A stretch of 20,327 nt of DNA from an uncultured Methylobacillus sp. (GTDB taxonomy: Bacteria; Pseudomonadota; Gammaproteobacteria; Burkholderiales; Methylophilaceae). Positions within the stretch are counted from its first letter, which is position 1. The number at the start of each line of letters is the position of its first letter. A model generated the notes under the pieces. The model was not told the DNA's origin. It saw only the letters and a list, made by a program, of their open reading frames with translations, and searched no databases. The position numbers and the translations under genes are program-made. The stretch covers positions 1 through 20,327 of the forward strand of contig CAMLDO010000035.1 in assembly GCA_946478865.1 (NCBI GenBank). The letters are read 5' to 3'. Shown in pieces: positions 7,705 to 15,531 of this stretch.

Positions 7705-8307
7705 TTAATCGAGACGTTTTAGCTGACGGCCTTTGGCCTCTTCGATGGGCTGTTTATTGGCCTGGATAGACTCCTGCAGCGCCTTGGACTCCTGCTCCAG
7801 CGACTTCAGGCGCTCATTGAGCTTGTCCAGCTCCTTCTGGCGCTGATCCACACGCTGCTCCAGCGTCTGCGCTGCGGCCTTCTGTTCCTTGCCCAATGCC
7901 GGCGGCGCCTGCTTTTCCGGTTCGAATGTTACAGGCTGTTCCTCAACAGGGGCAGGTAATGCAGCCACCGGCTGCGGCTTGCGTCTCGGCTTTTTGGGCG
8001 CATGACGCGATAGTTCAATGAGGGTAGGAATCCTCACCGTAGCCTTGTCCTCAAACTTGAAATCGCCGGTCAGATTCGGCATCTGCTCGCGGTTCAGGTT
8101 TACGGTGGATTTGACGAAAAGCCGCTGCATCGCGCTGCTTTTGGGATAAAACAGGCGGGACAGGGAGTTCAGGCTTTCGCCCGGCATCATCTGCCATTCC
8201 ATCGACTTGCTAGAAGAGTTGGGCAGCGCACCTTCCTCGGCCGCAGCATAAGCGGCCGCCCCCAGCAGCAACCCACTCAAAATCAGGTTTACGAGCGACT
8301 TCCACAT
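7705..8307 (-). CDS. Secreted LysM-like (FimV N-terminus-like) coiled-coil protein of unknown function
   Basis: The 200-residue product has a signal peptide (MWKSLVNLILSGLLLGAAAYA, cleavage likely near 20-23). A LysM-like or FimV-like segment (about 38-96) follows, with PGESLNSLSRLFYPKSSAMQ and ending in VRIPTLIELS. Next come a Lys/Pro-rich linker (103-140) and a predicted coiled coil (about 141-185), rich in Glu, Lys, Gln and Leu. It probably acts in the periplasm, perhaps contacting peptidoglycan, but no function is known. The ATG at 8307 is preceded by AGGAG at seven bases; an in-frame ATG at 8328 lacks such a site. It lies 28 bases after argH on the same strand, so they may be co-transcribed. 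It is far shorter than FimV/HubP and lacks a transmembrane segment after the LysM-like part. Confidence 0.75.
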   Translation of the reverse strand: MWKSLVNLILSGLLLGAAAYAAAEEGALPNSSSKSMEWQMMPGESLNSLSRLFYPKSSAMQRLFVKSTVNLNREQMPNLTGDFKFEDKATVRIPTLIELSRHAPKKPRRKPQPVAALPAPVEEQPVTFEPEKQAPPALGKEQKAAAQTLEQRVDQRQKELDKLNERLKSLEQESKALQESIQANKQPIEEAKGRQLKRLD

Positions 8308-8335
8308 AGCGGAACTCCTGTTTTCCATATTCTTG

Positions 8336-9730
8336 TTATTGTGCCATTGATGATAGATGGCCGCGTGCCCGCTTGATGGCTGCGCGTACCTGTTGCGGAG
8401 AGGTTCCACCGATATGGTTGCGGCTCGCGAGCGAGCCTTCCAGTGTCAGTACCGAATATACATCGGCTGCCACCAGCGGCGAGAATTCTTGTAAAACTGC
8501 GAGATCGAGGTCGGCCAAGTCGCAGCCGCTCTTTTCCGCATGGCGCACTGCACGTGCCACCGCTTCGTGCGCGTCGCGGAACGGCAAACCCTTCTTGACG
8601 AGATAATCGGCAAGGTCGGTCGCCGTGGCAAATCCTTCCGCAGCAGCGAGGCGCATCGCGTCCTTGTCCACCTCGATGCCACGCAGCATGTCGGCATAGA
8701 TTTCCAGCGTGACCAGCAGCGTGTCCGCGGTATCGAACAGAGGCTCCTTGTCTTCCTGGTTGTCCTTGTTATAGGCCAGCGGCTGCGACTTCATGAGCGT
8801 CAGCAAGGCGATCAGATGGCCGGTCACGCGGCCGGTCTTGCCGCGCACCAGCTCGGGCACGTCCGGGTTCTTTTTCTGCGGCATGATGGAGGAACCGGTA
8901 CAGAAGCGGTCAGCGATATCGATAAAGCCGAAACGTGGACTGGACCACAGAATCAACTCTTCGGAAAAGCGCGAAAGGTGCGTCATGAGCAGCGAAGCTG
9001 CCGCCGTGAATTCGATCGCAAAGTCGCGATCGGACACTGCATCCAGCGAGTTCTCGCATACGCCGTCGAAACCCAGCTCCCTGGCGACACGTTCACGGTC
9101 GATGGGATAGCTGGTGCCGGCCAGCGCGGCGGCGCCCAGCGGCAGACGGTTGATGCGCTTGCGGGCATCGGCAAAGCGCTCGGCGTCGCGTTTCAGCATT
9201 TCGAAATAGGCCAGCAGGTGATGGCCGAAAGTCACCGGCTGTGCAACCTGCAAGTGGGTGAAGCCCGGCATCACGGTATCGGCATGCTGCTCGGCGAGAT
9301 CCACGATGGACTGCTGCAGATTGCGGATACGGACCAGCACGTCGTCGCTGATCGCGCGCAGCCACAGGCGCACGTCGGTCGCCACCTGGTCGTTGCGCGA
9401 ACGGCCGGTGTGCAGGCGCTTGCCGGCGTCGCCGATCTTGTCGGTGAGGCGCTTCTCGATATTGAGGTGCACGTCTTCCAGGTCCAGCAGCCATTCGAAG
9501 CGGCCGGCGCGGATTTCTTCCAGAATCTCGTTGAGGCCACGCTCGATCGCGGCCACGTCTTCCTGCGAAATAATGCCTTGGGCGCCCAGCATGCGCGAAT
9601 GCGCAAGCGACCCCTGAATATCGAATTCGGCCAGGCGCTGGTCGAATTCGACCGATGCCGTGTAACGCTTGACCAGTTCCGCCACAGGTTCATTGAAGCG
9701 GCCGGACCAAGCCTTTGATTTATCTTGCAT
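8336..9730 (-). CDS. argH: Argininosuccinate lyase
   Basis: ArgH performs the last step of arginine biosynthesis, cleaving argininosuccinate to arginine and fumarate in the cytoplasm. The 464-residue length is normal. Visible motifs are KAWSGRF near the start, [13 protein letters not shown] (107-119), the catalytic histidine region [11 protein letters not shown] (155-165, H159) and the signature [12 protein letters not shown] (279-290), with the catalytic serine of the mobile loop at 281. No clear ribosome-binding site is visible before the ATG. It is transcribed away from algZ, whose start lies 21 bases beyond its own, so the promoters must be very close together or overlap the coding sequences. 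The argH/algZ/algR order is the one known from Pseudomonas. Confidence 0.97.
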   Translation of the reverse strand: MQDKSKAWSGRFNEPVAELVKRYTASVEFDQRLAEFDIQGSLAHSRMLGAQGIISQEDVAAIERGLNEILEEIRAGRFEWLLDLEDVHLNIEKRLTDKIGDAGKRLHTGRSRNDQVATDVRLWLRAISDDVLVRIRNLQQSIVDLAEQHADTVMPGFTHLQVAQPVTFGHHLLAYFEMLKRDAERFADARKRINRLPLGAAALAGTSYPIDRERVARELGFDGVCENSLDAVSDRDFAIEFTAAASLLMTHLSRFSEELILWSSPRFGFIDIADRFCTGSSIMPQKKNPDVPELVRGKTGRVTGHLIALLTLMKSQPLAYNKDNQEDKEPLFDTADTLLVTLEIYADMLRGIEVDKDAMRLAAAEGFATATDLADYLVKKGLPFRDAHEAVARAVRHAEKSGCDLADLDLAVLQEFSPLVAADVYSVLTLEGSLASRNHIGGTSPQQVRAAIKRARGHLSSMAQ

Positions 9731-9751
9731 CGTAAAAACTGATTACCAATA

Positions 9752-10780
9752 ATGTGGAGAATGGCAAGTATAAAGCAAAACAACCCGCCGAATTTCATCA
9801 AGCTCCCGGACATGCGCAACCTCGGCGTGCAACTCCGGGTGCTGGTGCTCGCCAATCTCATGGCGCTCATCGCTGCGGTTCTGAGCGCGGAAACGCCGCG
9901 GCAGATCTGGCAGCAACTCTTGCAGATTTCCGCCGGCCTGCAACCGGTCTTGCTTGCCAGCATGCTGTTGCTGTTCGTGCTGCATCGCTGGCTCGCGAAG
10001 CTGCCCTATCGTCAGGGCGTGCTCATGGTGCTGCTCATCGTGCTGCTGCTGACTTCGCTGCTGCAGCTGGCCGCCGGAGGATTGCTGGGAGAACTTTCGG
10101 CGCCTTCGCTGGTGCGCCTGTGGTTTTTCAGCGCGGTTGTCACCGGGACGATACTCGCCTACTTCAACATGCGCAGCCGTGCGCTCTCCCCCGCCATTAC
10201 CGAAGCTCGTCTGCAGGCATTGCAGGCCCGGATACGTCCGCATTTTCTGTTCAACAGCATCAATGCGGTGCTGTCGCTCATCCGCAGCGATCCGCAGCGT
10301 GCCGAAACTGCGCTCGAAGACCTCGCCGACTTGTTTCGCGTGCTCATGGCGGATAATCGGCAGCTGGTTCCGCTACAGGGCGAGATCGATCTGTGCTGTC
10401 AGTATCTTGCGCTGGAAACCCTGCGCTTGGGCGAGCGGCTGAAAATCGTCTGGGACATCGACCCGGCCGCGACGGACGCCCTGCTTCCGCCACTGCTGTT
10501 GCAGCCCCTGCTGGAAAACGCGGTGTATCACGGCATCGAGCCTTCGAGCGAAAGCGGCGAAATCGTTATCGACATCGACCGCCTCGGCAACGAGGTGCAC
10601 ATCATGCTCAGCAACCCTTATCATCGCGCCAGCCAGCATCAGAGCGGCAACAAGATGGCACTCAACAATATCCGCGAGCGGCTCGCACTGCATTTCGATG
10701 CCGAGGGCCAGCTTAAAATCCGGATTGCAGACCAGCAATACCAGGTGCATATCGTGATCCCTTACCGGACGGAGCCATGA
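9752..10780 (+). CDS. algZ: LytS/AlgZ-type membrane sensor histidine kinase
   Basis: This is the likely sensor for the response regulator encoded next. The 342-residue protein has four predicted membrane helices (about 28-46, 64-80, 89-109 and 120-138). The cytoplasmic His_kinase (PF06580-type) domain follows, with the phosphoacceptor in RIRPHFLFNSINAV (H164) and the ATP-binding N box PLLLQPLLENAVYHGI (247-262, N256). The later glycine motif reads SGNKMALNNIRERL (298-311), poorer in glycine than the usual GxGxGL. No separate sensor domain is present. The start is uncertain: ATGs at 9752 and 9761 both lack a well-spaced Shine-Dalgarno. The stop overlaps the regulator gene by four bases. Orthology to AlgZ/FimS rests on domain type and on flanking argH and hemC. 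Confidence 0.88.
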   Translation: MWRMASIKQNNPPNFIKLPDMRNLGVQLRVLVLANLMALIAAVLSAETPRQIWQQLLQISAGLQPVLLASMLLLFVLHRWLAKLPYRQGVLMVLLIVLLLTSLLQLAAGGLLGELSAPSLVRLWFFSAVVTGTILAYFNMRSRALSPAITEARLQALQARIRPHFLFNSINAVLSLIRSDPQRAETALEDLADLFRVLMADNRQLVPLQGEIDLCCQYLALETLRLGERLKIVWDIDPAATDALLPPLLLQPLLENAVYHGIEPSSESGEIVIDIDRLGNEVHIMLSNPYHRASQHQSGNKMALNNIRERLALHFDAEGQLKIRIADQQYQVHIVIPYRTEP

Positions 10781-11526
10781 GCGACGACACTATCCTCAAA
10801 ATCCTCATTGCCGACGATGAAGCGCCGGCACGTAACCGGCTGCGCGAATTGCTGGCCGAGATTCCGGACACCCTGGTGATCGCCGAAGCGGCCAACGGCA
10901 AGGAGGCCTTGGCCATGGCCTCCGAAACGCTGCCGCATGTGATGCTGCTGGACATCCGCATGCCGGAGATGGACGGCATCGAAGCTGCGGAGCACTCGCT
11001 CAAGCTCTACCATCCGCCCGCGGTGATTTTCACCACCGCCTTCGACGCGCACGCCATGCAGGCATTCGACATGAATGCAGTGGACTATCTGCTCAAACCG
11101 ATCCGGCGCGAACGTCTCGGTATCGCGCTCAAGAAAGCGCGCGCGCTGCTGCCGACCCAGCTCGGCGGCATCAAGCAGTTGCGGCCACAGCGTACCCATT
11201 TCAGTGTCAGCGAACGCGGACGCATCCTGCTGATCCCGGTGCATGATGTCATCTACCTGCGGGCGGAACTTAAATATCTGACGGTACGCACCCGTGAGCG
11301 GGAATACCTCATCGAGGATTCGCTGGTAAATATAGAGAAGGAATTCCCCGACCTGTTCATCCGCCTGCACCGCAACTGCCTGGTGGCCCAAAACTCGATC
11401 CGCGGTTTCGAACGGCGCCATAACGAGGACGGCGAGAGTCATTGGGTGGCCTTGCTCAAGGAGCTGCCGGAAACCCTGCCGGTCAGTCGCCGCCAGCAGC
11501 ACATCGTGCATGAAATCGGGGGGTAA
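10777..11526 (+). CDS. algR: LytTR-family response regulator, AlgR-like
   Basis: This 249-residue regulator has a receiver domain and a LytTR DNA-binding domain. The receiver carries the acidic pair D13-D14, the phosphoacceptor D59 in MLLDIRMPEMDG, T86/T87 and K107 in YLLKPI. The LytTR domain (about 143-245) contains IPVHDVIYLRAELKYLTVRT and FIRLHRNCLVAQNSI, the usual core of this family. In Pseudomonas the orthologue controls alginate, type IV pili and virulence genes; targets here are unknown. The ATG overlaps the algZ stop as ATGA, so translation is probably coupled. The hemC ATG lies 45 bases beyond its stop, with a weak stem-loop in between. Confidence 0.92.
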   Translation: MSDDTILKILIADDEAPARNRLRELLAEIPDTLVIAEAANGKEALAMASETLPHVMLLDIRMPEMDGIEAAEHSLKLYHPPAVIFTTAFDAHAMQAFDMNAVDYLLKPIRRERLGIALKKARALLPTQLGGIKQLRPQRTHFSVSERGRILLIPVHDVIYLRAELKYLTVRTREREYLIEDSLVNIEKEFPDLFIRLHRNCLVAQNSIRGFERRHNEDGESHWVALLKELPETLPVSRRQQHIVHEIGG

Positions 11527-11547
11527 GGCTGTTAAAATCCCCGTTTT
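11513..11547 (+). terminator. Weak stem-loop at the algR end, possible attenuator before hemC
   Basis: AAATCGGGG (11513-11521) can pair with CCCCGTTTT (11539-11547), with one T-T mismatch and a 17-base loop. The stem contains the algR stop region, and its right arm ends in four Ts, but no longer T-run follows. The large loop contains TAAAAT, which could instead be a -10 box for hemC. Strong termination here seems unlikely; partial attenuation between the regulator and the hem genes is possible. Confidence 0.2.
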
Positions 11548-11571
11548 GCAACCGCCGACACTCCTCCCGCC

Positions 11572-12507
11572 ATGAGCACATCTCCCCGCAAGCTGGTCAT
11601 CGCCTCGCGCGAAAGCGCACTCGCCATGTGGCAAGCCCGCCATATCCAGGCCCGTCTGCAAGCGCTTTATCCGGAGGCCACCGTAGAAATCCTGGGCATG
11701 ACCACCACCGGCGACCAGATCCTCGATTCCCCGCTGGCGCGCATCGGCGGCAAGGGGCTGTTCGTGAAGGAGCTGGAACAGGCGCTCGCTGACGGCCGCG
11801 CCGATCTCGCGGTGCACTCGATGAAGGACGTGCCGATGAATCTACCGGATGGTTTTGCGCTGGCCGCCACCGGCGAGCGCGAGGATCCGCGCGACGCTTT
11901 CGTGTCCGTCAATTACCAACGCCTCGAAGATTTGCCGCAAGGCAGCGTGGTCGGCACGTCCAGCCTGCGCCGTCAGAGCCAGTTGCAAGCGCGCTTTCCA
12001 CACCTCAAGATCGAATCGCTGCGCGGCAACCTGCAAACGCGGCTGCGCAAACTGGACGAAGGCCAGTATGCGGCCATCATTCTTGCCGCAGCCGGACTGA
12101 AGCGCCTCGGACTGGAAGACCGCATCACCCAGCTCATCGGACCGGAAAACAGCATTCCCGCCGTGGGCCAGGGTGCGCTGGGTATCGAAATCCGTGCCGA
12201 TCGTGAGGATATGCGTAGCGTGCTGGCCCCGCTCAATCACCCGGACACCGCCGCATGCGTGGAAGCCGAGCGCGCCATGAGCCGTGCATTGGCAGGCAGT
12301 TGCACAGTTCCGCTCGGCGCTTACGCACATATCGAAAACGGCAGGCTGCGCATGACCGGTTTCGTCGCCAGTGTCGACGGCCGGGAAATGGTGCGGGATA
12401 ACGTCGAAGGTCTGCCCGGCGATGCCGACGCACTCGGCCGCGAACTGGCTGCGAAGCTGATCGGCCATGGCGCGGACCGCATCCTCGCCGCGCTCGACCA
12501 TGCCTGA
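11572..12507 (+). CDS. hemC: Porphobilinogen deaminase (hydroxymethylbilane synthase)
   Basis: HemC joins four porphobilinogen molecules into hydroxymethylbilane, a cytoplasmic step of haem and sirohaem synthesis. The 311-residue product shows [13 protein letters not shown] at 10-22, TTTGDQI (44-50), [11 protein letters not shown] (59-69), the catalytic aspartate in HSMKDVP (D86), GTSSLRRQ (128-135), LRGNLQTRL (150-158) and [12 protein letters not shown], in which C244 carries the dipyrromethane cofactor. All are intact. No purine-rich ribosome-binding site precedes the ATG. It begins a hemC-hemD-hemX-hemY run in which each neighbour overlaps the next; hemD starts eight bases inside hemC. Confidence 0.98.
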   Translation: MSTSPRKLVIASRESALAMWQARHIQARLQALYPEATVEILGMTTTGDQILDSPLARIGGKGLFVKELEQALADGRADLAVHSMKDVPMNLPDGFALAATGEREDPRDAFVSVNYQRLEDLPQGSVVGTSSLRRQSQLQARFPHLKIESLRGNLQTRLRKLDEGQYAAIILAAAGLKRLGLEDRITQLIGPENSIPAVGQGALGIEIRADREDMRSVLAPLNHPDTAACVEAERAMSRALAGSCTVPLGAYAHIENGRLRMTGFVASVDGREMVRDNVEGLPGDADALGRELAAKLIGHGADRILAALDHA

Positions 12508-13279
12508 CTTGCCGTTGGCGGGCCGGGGAATTGCAATTACCCGGCCGGTCGATCAGGCGGCTGACCTGACCAAAGGCATTTTGCAAGCAGGCGGAAACCC
12601 GATTTCCTTTCCCCTGCTCGCCATCGCGCCCCTGGAAAACCACGCGACGTTCGATCACGTCATCGAAACGCTGCCGACTTGCGACTGGATCGTCTTTATC
12701 AGCTCCAACGCCGTGCAGCAGGGCATGCCGCGGATTGCCGCGCGCTTTCCCCAGCTGCCGGCCGGCCTGCGCTTCGCAGCTATCGGCCCGGCCACGGCGC
12801 AAGAGCTTGCCCGGTACGGCGTCGATCAGGTGCTCACTCCCCCCGCACGTTTCGACAGCGAAAGCTTGCTGGCATGCCAAGAATTCAAGGACATGCGACA
12901 GCAACGGGTCATTATCGTACGCGGTGTTGGCGGGCGGGAACTGCTGGCGGAAACTTTGCGCGAACGCGGTGCCGAGGTCGCATTCGCGGAGTGCTATCGA
13001 CGCGTGAATCCCCAGCATGACGCCGGAAAGCTGCCCGAGCTGTGGCAAAATGATCGCCTTCATGCAATGGTAGTGACCAGCAGCGAGGCGCTGCGGAATC
13101 TGCTGCAACTGGCGCCTGAAGCGTCCTGGGTCAGAAACATCCTGATCTGCGTCAATCATGCGCGCATCGCAGAAACGGCGCGCCAGAGCGGCCTGAAGGT
13201 CGCGCTCGCCGATGCGCCGGGCGATGCGGCCATGCTGCAATGCCTGATCCATCACTTGCAGGATCGAACCGCCTTATGA
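12500..13279 (+). CDS. hemD: Uroporphyrinogen-III synthase
   Basis: HemD closes hydroxymethylbilane to uroporphyrinogen III with inversion of ring D. The family is poorly conserved in sequence; this 259-residue protein shows the typical start [17 protein letters not shown], then [24 protein letters not shown] (the conserved SxNAV segment), [14 protein letters not shown] and, in the second half, [22 protein letters not shown] and [11 protein letters not shown]. The assignment is firm because it lies directly after hemC. The ATG at 12500 overlaps the hemC end by eight bases; a longer frame from 12467 would run far into hemC. Its stop overlaps the hemX start as ATGA. Confidence 0.95.
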   Translation: MPDLPLAGRGIAITRPVDQAADLTKGILQAGGNPISFPLLAIAPLENHATFDHVIETLPTCDWIVFISSNAVQQGMPRIAARFPQLPAGLRFAAIGPATAQELARYGVDQVLTPPARFDSESLLACQEFKDMRQQRVIIVRGVGGRELLAETLRERGAEVAFAECYRRVNPQHDAGKLPELWQNDRLHAMVVTSSEALRNLLQLAPEASWVRNILICVNHARIAETARQSGLKVALADAPGDAAMLQCLIHHLQDRTAL

Positions 13280-14295
13280 ACGAAGAACGACCAACACCGG
13301 AAAACACTTCCTCCAACCTGATTGCCCAATCGGCCATCGTGTTGTCGGTGCTCGCCATCGTCGCAGCGGGCTGGCAATGGTGGGACTATCGCGAGAAATC
13401 GCGCGAGCTCGAACAGACGCTTACGCAGCGCTTGAGCCGGTTCGACGAACGCAACAGCGAAAGCCACATGCTTTCCAAACGTGCGGAGGAAACAGCAGGC
13501 CAGGCAGCTGCGCGCGTCATGCTGCTCGAACAGCGGCTCGAAGCTTCGCGCGCCCAGCAGGAAGCCCTGCAGACCCTTTACATGGAGTTGGCCAACAATC
13601 GCGACGAATGGGCGATTTCCGAGGTCGAGCAGTTGCTCATCATTGCCAGCCAGCAGTTGCATCTCGCGGGGAATATCAAGCCGGCGCTGCTGGCGCTGCA
13701 AACCGCCGATGTGAGGTTGCAGCATCTGGACAAACCGCAGATCGTCGCGCTGCGCAAAATCATCGCGCTCGATATCCAGCGCCTGCAAGCGCTACCCAGC
13801 GTCGACTTCGTCGGCATGAATCTCAAGCTCGAAGGGCTGGTGGACGCGGCTGACAAACTGCCGCTGGCGAGCGAGCGTCATCCTTACGTCAAGGCGGTGC
13901 AACCCGACTGGGATACCAATCCCTGGCGCCTGCTGGCCCAGGAAATCTGGCAGGACATCAAGAGGCTGGTACGCATCGAGCGCATGGATCAGCCGGAGCT
14001 TCCGCTGCTGGAGCCGGAGCAGGCCTATTTCCTGCGCGAAAACCTCAAGCTGCGCCTGCTCACCGCGCGCATCGCGCTGCTCCAGCGCGATGAAGCCACT
14101 TATCGTACCGATCTGCAAATGGCTGTCGACTGGCTCAAACGCTACTTCAACACACAGGATTCCGACGGCCGCAATGCGCTCAACGTGCTGGAACAGCTGT
14201 CTTCCAGCAAAATCTCGATCGAGATTCCCGATATTGCCGCCAGCCTGAACGCCGTCGCCAATTACAAGCAGTCGCTGGAGCGGACGCAGCCGTGA
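13276..14295 (+). CDS. hemX: HemX-family membrane protein (uroporphyrinogen-III C-methyltransferase-like by name only)
   Basis: HemX proteins (PF04375 type) are encoded next to hemC/hemD in many proteobacteria. Databases often call them methyltransferases, but no SAM-binding motif is seen here. The 339-residue product has a short cytoplasmic N-terminus, one membrane helix (about 15-35), a coiled-coil-like stretch (about 37-100) and a large, probably periplasmic, helical domain. The family's ELANNRDEWAISEVEQLLIIASQQLHLAGN segment lies just after the coiled coil. Its role in haem synthesis is not established. The ATG overlaps the hemD stop by four bases, and its own stop overlaps the hemY GTG start. 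Confidence 0.92.
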   Translation: MNEERPTPENTSSNLIAQSAIVLSVLAIVAAGWQWWDYREKSRELEQTLTQRLSRFDERNSESHMLSKRAEETAGQAAARVMLLEQRLEASRAQQEALQTLYMELANNRDEWAISEVEQLLIIASQQLHLAGNIKPALLALQTADVRLQHLDKPQIVALRKIIALDIQRLQALPSVDFVGMNLKLEGLVDAADKLPLASERHPYVKAVQPDWDTNPWRLLAQEIWQDIKRLVRIERMDQPELPLLEPEQAYFLRENLKLRLLTARIALLQRDEATYRTDLQMAVDWLKRYFNTQDSDGRNALNVLEQLSSSKISIEIPDIAASLNAVANYKQSLERTQP

Positions 14296-15467
14296 AGTTT
14301 CTGATCGGCCTGCTGTTCATCCTCGTCGCAGCGGTAACGCTGTCGCTGCTCGCCGGTTCGAGCGATGGCTATGTGCTCATCGTGCAGCCGCCCTATCGCG
14401 TCGAAATCTCGGTCAACCTGCTGATCGTGCTGCTCGCGAGCAGCTTCTTCGTGCTGTACAGCCTGCTGCGGCTGGTGCAATACACGCTGCGCCTGCCGGA
14501 AAACGTACGCAAGTACAAACGCGAGCAGCGTCGCAAGAATGCACATCACGCCTTGCTGGAAAGTCTGCACGCCATCGTGGAAGGGCGCTATGCCAAGGCT
14601 GAAAAAGCTGCTTCGACTGCCCTGGATTTGGGCGAGGATGCAGGTCTGAGCGCGCTTGTCGCAGCCCGTGCCGCGCATAAGCTCAAGATGCCGGGCAAGC
14701 GCGACTATTATCTGGCCGAAGCCGAGCGCCTGGCGCCCGAGGCCATCCTGTCGCGCCTGCTGACGCAAGCCGAGCTGCAATTGGACGAGCGCATGTATGC
14801 CTCGGCCCTGCGCACCCTGCAGCAGCTGGACAAAATCGAGCCTCACCATCTGCCCGCACTGCGCCTGCAGCTCAAGGTTCATCAGCGGCTGGGTAACTGG
14901 GAACAGGTGCTGACGACCCTTGTTCAGCTGGAAAAACGCGATGCCATCGAGCCGGTGCAACTTCAGCAGCTGCGTTATCACGCACACTCCCAGTTGCTTG
15001 AGCGCCGCGCCGGTCATCGGGAAGAACTGCTGCGATATTGGGGAGCCATCCCTGAAGACGAGCGGCTGGACACTCAGCTCGCCCGCGCCGCAGCCCAGGC
15101 TTTTATCGCGGCGGGCGAAAGCGCGGCAGCAGCCCGTGCCATCGAAATGAGCCTGACACGGCAATGGGACTCATCTCTCGCAGCCCTTTACGGCGACAGC
15201 GGAAACGACACGGTGCGGCAACTGGAACAGGCGGAATTCTGGCTGCAAAGCCACCACGGCGATGCCGGCCTGCTGCTGTCATTGGGCAATCTGTGCATTC
15301 GGCAGGAGTTGTGGGGCAAGGCGCAAAGCTATCTGGAAGCCAGTCTCAGCGTACAAGCCAGTAGCGAGGCGCATCTCGCACTGGCCCGTCTGCTGGAACG
15401 CATGGGAAATCAGGAAGAGGCCTATCGACACTACCGGTTCAGCCTGGAATACGCGCTGAATCGATAA
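14292..15467 (+). CDS. hemY: HemY-family inner-membrane TPR protein
   Basis: This is the proteobacterial HemY (PF07219 N-terminal domain), not the protoporphyrinogen oxidase of the same name. The 391-residue protein has two N-terminal membrane helices (about 2-20 and 41-62), a basic linker (KYKREQRRKN) and a series of helical TPR-like repeats from about 85 to the end, with clear repeats at ALRTLQQLDKIEP and near the C-terminus (LLSLGNLCIRQELWGKAQSYLEASL). It probably acts as a scaffold for haem enzymes; the exact role is not certain. The start is GTG at 14292, overlapping the hemX stop by four bases. It is the last gene of the hem run and faces a convergent reductase gene across a 64-base gap. 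Confidence 0.93.
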   Translation: MKFLIGLLFILVAAVTLSLLAGSSDGYVLIVQPPYRVEISVNLLIVLLASSFFVLYSLLRLVQYTLRLPENVRKYKREQRRKNAHHALLESLHAIVEGRYAKAEKAASTALDLGEDAGLSALVAARAAHKLKMPGKRDYYLAEAERLAPEAILSRLLTQAELQLDERMYASALRTLQQLDKIEPHHLPALRLQLKVHQRLGNWEQVLTTLVQLEKRDAIEPVQLQQLRYHAHSQLLERRAGHREELLRYWGAIPEDERLDTQLARAAAQAFIAAGESAAAARAIEMSLTRQWDSSLAALYGDSGNDTVRQLEQAEFWLQSHHGDAGLLLSLGNLCIRQELWGKAQSYLEASLSVQASSEAHLALARLLERMGNQEEAYRHYRFSLEYALNR

Positions 15468-15531
15468 ACCTCTTGGCACGCAGGACCGCGCGCCATGCTT
15501 TCAAATCAAACCTTGATCGAAACGGCCGGTA

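Noticed and set aside
8540..9718. A 392-codon plus-strand open frame opposite argH
   Set aside because: It is a composition-driven shadow of the argH reading frame; the product has no family features.
13276..14295. Reading hemX as a true uroporphyrinogen-III methyltransferase
   Set aside because: No SAM-binding glycine motif or methyltransferase fold signature is visible; the name in databases comes from gene position.
15468..15531. Possible bidirectional terminator between hemY and the convergent reductase gene (ATCAA-ACC-TTGAT repeat and ACGGCC/GGCCGT pair)
   Set aside because: The stems are five or six bases, and there is no T-tract on either strand, so a terminator is not supported.
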